DNA of 64,000 nucleotides from Syncephalis plumigaleata (lineage: Eukaryota; Zoopagomycota; Zoopagomycetes; Zoopagales; Piptocephalidaceae), in assembly GCA_025201365.1 (NCBI GenBank), contig JAIXMF010000006.1:496001-560000 (forward strand). The letters run 5' to 3'. Position 1 is the first letter of the stretch, and each line of letters begins with the position of its first letter. Below the pieces are notes generated by a model. The model saw nothing but the letters and a program-made list of their open reading frames with translations, made no database searches and had not been told where the DNA came from. Below, piece after piece: positions 55,507 to 64,000 of this stretch. A program made the translations under genes and the position numbers.

Positions 55507-58167
55507 AGTGAATCAAAATAGTCTGAATGATGATATACGCGTAGATACATTGATTTATATACTTACTATATGTATACGTATATCCATTTGGTCATTGTTT
55601 TTACTTTTATATATATACAAGCAAGATTGTAATCCGAGTATATAAATAATAAATAATTACTATTAATCTTAATATATTTTACTATATTATTATTGACATT
55701 GCAAATATCAATGTGAACATGCTTGTTTATTGCTTAATTCTCCAATAATAACATACTAAATCATTGGTCACACTTACAGGACTTTTCCATATGACCTTGA
55801 CTACATCATGTACCACTTGTTGTTTGATTTGCTCAGATCGGGCAAAGTTAGCGTATTGACGCATGTCATTCCAAATACACAAGTGTACGCTTGCTTTATT
55901 TTCTGGGTTTCTTGGTCAGGCAAGAGCCTGATCATTTGTGCCCTGCATCCATAACGATACATGCTGACTGCAAGACCACATGGCTTATGAACGCATGCTA
56001 ACGACAAGCAACATGACTATTCCTCGGCTATTTATGGTGACAGTAAGATTGGCATGGCATACGGTGTATGGTCTTGCTACGCTTCGAGCGAGGAACATAA
56101 GCTGACCATACGCCAATAGATCGGCCAATGCAAGAGCAAATAAACGTTACACCGTATATAGCGAATAGCCAATTATTACCGCATGATAATCTTGTGATCT
56201 CACATTTACCTTAAGCCGACAGGCATTGCATAACTACACTCGAAGCCTTGAACATAGAACAATAATGATGATATTGCTGCCAATTGCCAGTGCCACATGT
56301 CTCTCCCGCTCTCTCTCTCTCTCTCTCTCGTCTACTCACCACGTGTGTATTTGCCTGTTAACCAAGTGACAAACCGGTTATGCAATTCATATCCGTGACA
56401 ACTCCAGACAGAAAAAACACGAATTGACCTGGCAGTATCATATCACTCACCCGCACGGCTTACCCAGCATATCATTGCTGTGAGTAAAAAGAAAGAAAGG
56501 GAAGAGAATGAACATCATACCATTCGTAAGAATTCATAATTAACTTTAACTCGCTCTTTATGAATATACATGGACTACATGTAATGACCTGCATCTCCTT
56601 GGCGCATATCATTCATTGTTTTACGGAGGGGAGAGAGAGTCGGCAACCAGTATGTTTAGCTGCAATTATAGGGGAATATTCCTGATGCAACAAGCTAACA
56701 AGCCATATGGGAATACTACTGTGTGTGTAGTTCAATCTTCTCCGCAAATACTGCTCCATTGAAGTGATACCGTTGCAGATGGAAAACAGGAACCGGAAAT
56801 GCGTGCATGGACATGTTGTATTATTGCGATAACGGTAATTGACAATTACGAGGACAACGTGAAAGACAAGTGTGCATTGTGTGCATTGTATGTACTGTGT
56901 GCATTGTAGTGTATGTTGTGTGTATGTAGTGTGTGTGCCTGTGCGAGTGATGCTAATTAATAGGATGACTTTTGGGGGTCCAGATGAATAACCTGACGAC
57001 ATCGGCCTTGTTCACTTGCACATTAACCGAGCTGTCTCATTCTATCACACATACGCTCATACACACGCCACACGATTGATATGGCGGTACACGCGGTTTT
57101 CATGGATCACGCTGTTGTTTCGCCTTGTTCCGCCACAAGTTGAACTGCAGGAACTATAAAGTTCAGAGAGGAGCAAGTATTTGCATCAGTTATCGTTTTT
57201 CTTCTCTGTTATCTCTGCAATTTGCAGCCTCTCATTCTCACTCTAACGTAGTGCTTACAGCAACGTTTACTAGTCGTTTGTTGTAGTTTACGGCGTTTAC
57301 TTTTGCATTTTCTTTGCGGGTTATCTTGATATATCTCTCTCTACACACACACACACTATCGTTATTAGTACCGTCGATTTTTATTCCTCGGTAAATTAAA
57401 CTGTTATTTCTTTTTGTTTTGCTAGTCGTGCCAACCACTTGCGTATCAACGACTATTTCCCTTCTTTGGGCTGCCGGTCAGCTTACTACATCGATTCACG
57501 TTAACTCGGCTTGTTTTGTTCGTTTTGTTTTGTATTGTTTATTTCATCCCATTGCTTGTTCGTTCGTCCATCTATCTGTGTATTCATTCGTATACTTATT
57601 GTATCCGTTTAAATACACTATTACTCTATACAGCAGCAACAGCAACAGTATTAAGAAGTCAACAAGAGAAACAACGATAAAACTATACAGATTGAATTTC
57701 CAATTGTGTGCGTAGCAACATTCTATTGGTAATTCATCTCCGATCAACTTATTGGGTAGTATTTTTTGGTAGTCACATCAGTAATTCAAGGTGAATTATT
57801 CCAATTTCAAGGATAATTACACCTTTGGCAAATTGGATTAGAGTAGATCTCTCGTATAATTAGGACACATTATATACGCACACGCACCCATATACCCATA
57901 CGCATGCGTGTAAATCTATACATACGATCCCTTTAATCTTTTGCTTTTCCCTTCTTTTCCCTCAGCAACTGTTTAGCTAATCACGCTTAGTACACGTCGA
58001 TTCAGCTTATTTTGACACTTTTTTTTGTGAGTTCGTGCCTGGTTAGATTCTTGTACACCAAAGCACATCGGTGGGTTTCCCTATATTATTACTCTTCCTA
58101 GTTTCCTTCAACTGCAACAACATATCAACAGCACTTACCTGCTATCCTCGTTATCCTCTTCTTCACC
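55507..58167. other. Long intergenic region (2.66 kb)
   Basis: No gene is supported on either strand. Visible: (CT)n at about 56300-56328, a TGTGCATTG-type repeat at about 56870-56945, (CA)n near 57341-57353, and an inverted repeat GGTGTATGGTC (about 56063-56073) / GACCATACGCC (about 56104-56114). The last 700 bp are pyrimidine-rich and probably contain a long 5' leader for the gene at 58168. Confidence 0.5.
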
Positions 58168-60260
58168 ATGCCTATCTCCTTCACTAACTTCGTCACGGGC
58201 GCACGCCATCGTCGTCACATCTCGACACCGGATATCCGTACTCAATCGGGACCTAATGGCGAGACCTACGCCCAACTACCACCACTTGCTCGTATTTTCG
58301 CTACTCCGCGCTGGCAGCTTCCCTCCTCCATCAAATCCGTTCGCAACAAGCGTAAACCCAGTCCAAAGCAACTATTCAACAAGATCTTCCGTTCCTCCAA
58401 GATGGCCAAGAAGGCTCAGATCACCGAGGCCGACGTGCTTCGTGAGACTGAAGTCGCACTAAGCATCATCGAGGAGACGAACGCCAACTCTGCCGTTCAA
58501 TCCGTGACACCACGTCCACTCACCACCGTGCACACCCCTAATGCCGTGGCTGCCGATGACGTGCGATGGGTGTCCACTCCCGTGGAAGCAGCCAACCATC
58601 CATTCACCGTGTACACTCGTGCCGACGACGAACTACGCACATTGACCGATCGATTCGCCAGCTCTAACGCTGAAACGGTACGTAACCTAGCTCCACGAGC
58701 CCACATCTTGCACCAGCAACACTTGCGTGCTTTGCACGTCCTCGTTCGCATGATGGTGCCACGTTCCCGCTTTGGTCCTTTGGCCTATCGCAATCGTATC
58801 CCAGTCGATGATCGTAACGAATTGGAACGCGACGGCTACTGCGAAAGCGTATTGTTCGCCGCTCGTGCTCTCGCTCGTGGCTACCGCATTCGTGGCGCTG
58901 AACGTGACACATTCGAACTACGCGATCTAGGTGTCGCTCTCTACGCCGCTTATGAGGCCGTACGTGTTCGTCTCCGTTGCGAATTAGCTCGTATCAACTC
59001 GTCGAGTGTCGACACACTATTGATGCGCTACGCTTTCCTCGATGCCTTACGTCATGCGTCGCGTCCAACGCAAAACCTGGAGGCCGACGAATGGACCATC
59101 TCGACCGACGACGAGGACATCGAACTCTACACGGTACTCCAGTGCGACACCGCTTTCACTTGTCGCTCGCACAAGAAGCGTGCCGAACAAAACGCCAATG
59201 TCAACGCACTAATGGGTATTCGCTCGGCATTGTTGGATTTCCATCGTAGCTGGGTTGCTTTCGAGCGCGCCGTCTGTCGTTGCTACTTCTGCACGGAAGG
59301 ACATCGACCAGGATGTCGTCATCAAGGCGAGATCAGCTGCAAGGTCGTGCAACAATGGCGCGACACACTTACCATCGCCGTGCACGAGCAATTACTCGAT
59401 GCTAACATGGTGGCTGAGGTTGATCCCAGCGTGGTGTTAGCGGTGCCACGATTGGCCCTACTCGACACGGCCATCCGTGATATGGGCGCACTATGCAGCA
59501 AGCCCATCACACTATCGCCGGTGAAGGCGCGCTCCTGCCCGAATCTTTTGTCGGCCGCCGGACGCCCCACCACGAACCCGGCTCTTGCCGAATCATCACA
59601 GATGTCGAATCTCACGTCCGAGAACGACGGTCTAATGCAAACCGATCCCGATAGCGAGCCCGATGTCTGGTGGACCGGCTACTCCGGAGGACTCGTGGCT
59701 CTACGCGCTGAACTACGTACATTCTCCCCCAAGGATCTTCGCCAGCTACGACGACGTCTCGTGCTTAGTACGATGGCCTCGGAGAACGCCGTGGAACTAC
59801 CGGTTCTCGCGAAATCCGCCAAGGTTGACGCTGCCTTCCGCTCGATCTGCGCTCATGCCGATGCTTTGCACAGCGGTGCCGGTGCCCACGCTGTCTCGCC
59901 TTGCTGGGCCGTGTACTCGATGGCTTCTCGTCCGAGCTCGAATCGAGACTGGCGCACATTCAAGCCAGTGGCAATGGCCAACTCATCGCTGGACGTAGCA
60001 CCACCACCACCACTAATTGGGGCGCCACAACCAATAACGCCGAAGACGACTTCCATGACACCGCCTCTATCGTTTCATCCGACGACTTGCAACGCTCTTC
60101 TGACTCCTTCGCGGGCGATGAAGAGGAGATGCGTCGTGATCCATCTCGACGCGGCCGTGTAATGCGGGCTCATCACGAATCACACCATGTCGGTATGATG
60201 GTACCAAGTACCAAAGTGCCAATGACTCCGGTACGTCGAGCCACCGCTATGATGCGCTAA
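58168..60260 (+). CDS. Hypothetical protein, about 697 residues, helical with a Cys/His cluster
   Basis: Not recognised. From ATG 58168 the protein has a basic N-terminal region (residues 1-90, with SVRNKRKPSPKQLFNKIFRSSK), a long alpha-helical middle (about 180-330, e.g. LHQQHLRALHVLVRMMVP and RDLGVALYAAYEAVRVRL), a Cys/His cluster at about 370-395 (CRCYFCTEGHRPGCRH, then SCK) that may bind metal, and a final Ser/Thr/acidic tail. The frame changes near 59905; the second frame (GFSSELESRLAHIQASGNG to the stop at 60260) is the more protein-like one, again as if one base were missing. Third positions are strongly C/G-biased, as in the 14-3-3 gene, suggesting high expression. The N-terminus gives no signal peptide or membrane segment. 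Confidence 0.75.
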
Positions 60261-61461
60261 GCGACATCAAATACAAAGGCCTGTGCATACACATGTGTAT
60301 GTACACATCTCTATTTATGTAAGCGATTATTTGTAGATGCCTCGTTTCTTATATTGTTATTTAGACATATACACAAATTTATGTATGTGATAAGTACGAG
60401 CTTCTTCGAATCATTGCTTCTCGTCGGTTGTAACATATTTTTATTTCATTTCTCTCTTTTACACGTCATATTCGTACAAGTACAAATTCTAGAGTGAACG
60501 GTTGTCCGTCCAATATGGTTGTTTTATAATTATAACTATTAGTATCATTATTACTATTATGATTATCATTATGGCTGTCACATACATACATGTGGATACA
60601 GTCATATATATATAGTTCTCTTCGCGCTTCTTTATTCAATTTCACGCTCCATTGCTCTCTCTCGTCTCATCTCTCGTCCCTTCTACATCTGGTTTGCTTC
60701 TTATTTACTCGACCGTGTTGCTTCGTGTCTATTTCCTTTCTTTTCTCTCTCTTCATCTCTATACCTTTCAACTATATATCCACACGATAATTATAATAAG
60801 TGCTTTAATTCTTTTACCATGATCATCAAATGATTTGTGCGCATGTGTCGAGACTGTTACTATTGTTGCACATACACACTTTGTGTTTTCGTTATTTCCT
60901 GCGTTTCCTTTTCTCTTTTTTCCCTAATACTATCGTTTGTGTTTCGGCCATAACGAGTATGTTTACTTACGTATATTGCGCTATAAATACTACCGTTGTC
61001 CGTATATCAATAGCAATTAATGGCCGACAATATTATTATCATTATTAATTCTTATTATTTGTTTATGCTTAACCTCTAATCGTATATGACTAAAAAAGCG
61101 TTCGTTTAACTCTTATAACATCATATGTATATATAGATATATAATGATCCAAGTTATCATAAATAGTAGTAGTAGTAACAAATAGTAACAAATAGTAATA
61201 GTAGTAACAAATAGTAACAGTAATAATCAATGTTGCAGTAAACAATACGTTTTAGAGCAAGGAGAGGTGAACACTCCAATTTTATCATCCACGCGTTAGC
61301 CGTCAATGATCATGAACGACATACAAATGCCACCACCGACAACAACAATAATACTAGAGAATAATCGCCGCGGTGTTAATGAAATTGTGTGTTTGTATAT
61401 AAGAGAAATGGCAGAGAAAACCGAGCAGAGATCTGATGATGAATATAACACCAAATGTCGC
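60261..61461. other. Intergenic region between the hypothetical gene and eS24
   Basis: 1.2 kb, AT-rich, no supported gene. Contains AGTAGTAACAAATAGTAACA-type repeats at about 61168-61225 and scattered TATATA runs. Confidence 0.5.
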
Positions 61462-62642
61462 TTATTTCTTGGATGGGTTAGCAGCCTTAGCCTTGGCAGT
61501 ACCGCGGAACTTCTTGGCACGGTTCTTGCGCTCCTTGCGCTGCTTGCGGGAAGTGCGGTTGATCTCAAGTAGACCGTTCTATGATTTAGGAAGGAATACA
61601 TGCGTAAATAACACTATCATCATCATTATCATCTCAATAACACGTAGAATACTTACGCGAGCAAGACGGAATTTTGGTTCAAAACGCTTGGCAGAGTCGA
61701 GCGAGTCGTAGATCAAGGCAAAGCCAGTGGAGCGACCGCCACCAAATTGAATACGGAAACCGAAGACGACGATGGCATCCTTGTCGGCCTTGTACATCTT
61801 GGAGAGCTTCTCACGAATCTCATCCTTGGAAAGGCTGGCGCGACCTGGGTGGATCACATCCACAACCTATACACAAACAAACAAACAAGCAAACAACGTA
61901 ATAATTAATAAATTTGTAATAAGCTATAATGATGGATAGTCGTAGTAATATAATAACTGAGCAATATGTAGCATTACTATTACGTGTCATTGTTGTATCA
62001 ATTCATATTGTTGTATTGCTACTATTGTTGTGTGTATATGTGTGATACTACTAAATACAAATTTGTATGTTTAAATTGTTTACTTACCATCTGCTTGCGC
62101 TGAAGCAAGCGGTTGGTCAAGAACTTGCGAGTGCGAAGAGTTGCTGGTGGAGCGTCAGCCTATTTAATTAAATATATATATATGTATATATGGTTAGCTA
62201 TCGTGTCTACTATGAATAATTGAACCAATTCCCCTTTGGTAGGTTATGCTTTCGCGTATTACTAGCATTAGTTGCATGTGAACTATGCTAGACACGTATA
62301 AACAGAATAAATATTACTAGCAGTATATCCATCTCATCAATACATGTAGTAGTAGTCTAGCATCTAGACCATTCTGCTGTACATTCAATAGATACCGTTC
62401 ATCCATCCATCCATCTATCTATCTAATATACTATCTATTGATTATCATATACAGTAGCTGATCTATAACGCCATTAATGAGAGCGTATATTCCTATTCAT
62501 CCATCCATCCATCTATCTATTCAAATACTAGATTGCGTCGCGTCTATAGCATTCATCTATTCATCCATCCATCTATTGCTGTCTATACTCTACATAATAC
62601 GCCATCTATAGCGTACGTTAACCGTTATCTATTACATACCAT
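61462..62642 (-). CDS. RPS24: 40S ribosomal protein eS24
   Basis: Exons, on the minus strand: a start-codon exon (ATG at 62642-62640 followed by GTATGT), 62088-62160 ([24 protein letters not shown]), about 61657-61867 ([52 protein letters not shown]) and 61462-61578 ([31 protein letters not shown], stop 61462-61464). About 135 residues, the normal eS24 length. The protein belongs to the 40S subunit and is needed for 18S rRNA maturation. An ATG-only first exon followed by a long intron (about 480 bp) is common in fungal ribosomal protein genes; this start is inferred from the phase-0 donor and the conserved MADA start. Confidence 0.9.
62401..62580. repeat. CCAT/CTAT simple repeats inside eS24 intron 1
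   Basis: Three clusters of CATCCATCCATCTATCTAT-type repeats at about 62399-62424, 62497-62521 and 62554-62575, all within the first intron of the eS24 gene. Confidence 0.7.
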
Positions 62643-62979
62643 AATGTGTCTGTGGTCTCTGTATATCACCTGATCAGGGATAGCACAGTAGAAGAGAAGA
62701 GGAGGGACCGGAGGCGGTGACTGAGTGCTACTCTGCGATGTTCATCACTGACGACCAATCACCACTCATTCACACCCAATTATCGAGTGTAATAATTATC
62801 CACTATTTTATTGAATCATACATTTGACACACACACTCATATACATTAATATCGTGTATTGCAAGTAATAGTAAAGATAATCATTGTTTATTAGAGTAGT
62901 ATTCATACTGATGCGCGAATATTGCATTGGTAAAAGTAGTGAATAGAATCAAATCAAGTCATAGAACTATCACTACTAT
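62643..62979. other. Intergenic region between eS24 and the MPO1-type gene
   Basis: eS24 promoter and 3' region of the next gene; no gene seen. A purine-rich GAAGAGAAGAGGAGGGACCGG at about 62690-62710 lies close to the eS24 start. Confidence 0.45.
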
Positions 62980-63763
62980 TTATTCAATTTTCTCAACAGA
63001 GGCAGCTTGACGTCGTTTAGCAGCAGCTTCACGACGGAAGCGTGTTACATTGATACCAACTTGATTGCGGATACGTTTATGAAGTGCTGGTCGATATCCA
63101 AATGCAAATAAAATTTCCAAAAATACAAAGAGTGGTGCTTGCAAAAAGGCTAGATTACGTGCGTATGTGCGTGTCAATAACATAACATAACATAATTGTT
63201 AGTATATATGGCTTTGTTTCGTATACCACTATTATTATTATTGGTAGCCAATTAGTTCATCTTACCTTGTGCCAAGTTATCTTGTAGAGCAGGTGCTCGT
63301 TTCTCGAATACATGATGCGTAAAGATCTGAGCTGCCCACGAGAATACTTGCACGATTACGGCAGTCTGCATCGCATTGTCAACGTGACTATAAAAGTAGC
63401 CAGCAGTTGTTGACATAACATAAAGGATAGGAGTGAGTAGCATCTATGATTAATTAACAACAATGGCATTAGTTAATAATGACGATTGCTATTTCATGCA
63501 ATATCAAGCATGCTACTTACACCTGCTCCTGGTTCCAATAGTAGATAGTAGAAGCTGTAAAAGAGAACAGCACATAGTGGAACACCAATTTGAACGGTTA
63601 TACCCGAGATGACTATAGTAGTCACGGGCGGGATAGCACTAGCAAGTACCAAGGCACTCCATAGAATGAGAGGTACACAGGCAATATGGCAAAAGACGTT
63701 AACCTTATTGCTGTGATAGCTACCGTAGAAAATCAGTTGTTGTTCAAGGTCGAGTATTCCCAT
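62980..63763 (-). CDS. MPO1: Mpo1-type 2-hydroxy fatty acid dioxygenase (DUF962 family)
   Basis: Three exons; ATG at 63763-63761, stop 62980-62982. MGILDLEQQLIFYGSYHSNKVNVFCHIACVP carries the conserved YH(S/xx)NxxN..CH motif of the family, and QIFTHHVFEKRAPAL carries the second conserved His pair. Four hydrophobic segments fit an ER membrane protein. The C-terminal tail is basic (RFRREAAAKRRQAASVEK). Yeast Mpo1 is an Fe(II)-dependent dioxygenase that shortens 2-hydroxy fatty acids in phytosphingosine breakdown. The family match is clear; the precise substrate here is inferred from yeast. Confidence 0.9.
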
Positions 63764-63821
63764 GATGATTCAAGTAGACGTAGGTAGTTGTTCTTGTTGT
63801 CGAAACAGTCAATATCGTGGT

Positions 63822-63850
63822 AGTCGTAGTAGTAGTAGTAGTAGTAGTAG
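63822..63850. repeat. (TAG)n microsatellite
   Basis: Nine or so TAG units about 60-90 bp upstream of the MPO1-type start codon. The remaining bases to 64000 show no gene. Confidence 0.85.
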
Positions 63851-64000
63851 GAAGAATGAATAAGCAGAAACAAGGTAGTGCGATAAATTGGTTTCTGATA
63901 AAAGAAAATGATAGACATTAAATAATGAGAGAGGCCACTAGGAATGACGGGTGAATTCAACCGATGCGTCACATGCATAACCTGACACGAACTAACTAAC

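Noticed and set aside
60590-61048. Plus-strand frames rich in Ser, Leu and Phe between 60.6 and 61.0 kb
   Set aside because: Low-complexity pyrimidine-rich DNA without conserved motifs or a plausible gene context.

Overview
The window is nuclear DNA of a fungus, most likely an early-diverging lineage (Mucoromycota or Zoopagomycota; this placement is inference from the Fanzor, the chromodomain retroelements and the intron style, not from a marker phylogeny). Genes are packed closely on both strands and carry many short introns (about 50-60 bp, GTAAGT...AG). Host genes identified by motif include SGF11 (SAGA deubiquitinase module), 14-3-3, NSP1/NUP62, SNRNP40, DHX37/ECM16, VPS29, a cytochrome b561, an NADH-cytochrome b5 reductase, SPC105/KNL1, a Derlin, an amino-acid permease, indoleamine 2,3-dioxygenase, ribosomal protein eS24 and an MPO1-type dioxygenase.

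Layout. 1-7.1 kb: a coiled-coil/Myb gene cut by the window edge, an alpha/beta hydrolase, 14-3-3 and SGF11. 7.5-7.75 kb: two tRNA genes. 7.9-18.1 kb: a nest of two Ty3/gypsy-type LTR elements; element A (7948-18087, target duplication CATTG) is a short gag-protease element without a reverse transcriptase region, and element B (10663-16419, target duplication CCTTA) lies inside it in opposite orientation, a chromodomain element with a dUTPase between protease and reverse transcriptase. 18.3-20.7 kb: a two-membrane-segment protein and a small secreted CAP-like protein. 20.8-23.3 kb: NSP1. 23.3-32.4 kb: a Fanzor transposon carrying a third LTR element (C). 32.4-64 kb: the remaining host genes and several long intergenic stretches.

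The most notable system is the Fanzor transposon. Positions 23347-32380 are bounded by inverted ends (CAGTG.../CAGGC... followed by a shared CCATCCAATTTGCGCA block) and a TA on each side, as in Tc1/mariner elements. Its only recognisable gene is a Fanzor-type RuvC nuclease (eukaryotic TnpB relative) whose three catalytic acids are readable; no transposase is visible. Element C sits near the 3' end of the Fanzor gene with a perfect AGATT duplication, and the displaced Fanzor tail reappears on its far side. A 227-bp MITE at 40313-40539, in the shared promoter of VPS29 and the cytochrome b561 gene, consists of the two ends of this same Fanzor element joined together, also flanked by TA. The family has therefore been mobilised at least twice within 17 kb.

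Six reading-frame breaks in host and Fanzor genes (coiled-coil/Myb gene, Fanzor, permease three times, the 58.2-kb gene) all have the sign of one missing base, several at short homopolymers. Under-called bases in the assembly are a better first explanation than gene decay. All three LTR pairs look identical by eye, so the LTR elements are very recent insertions.
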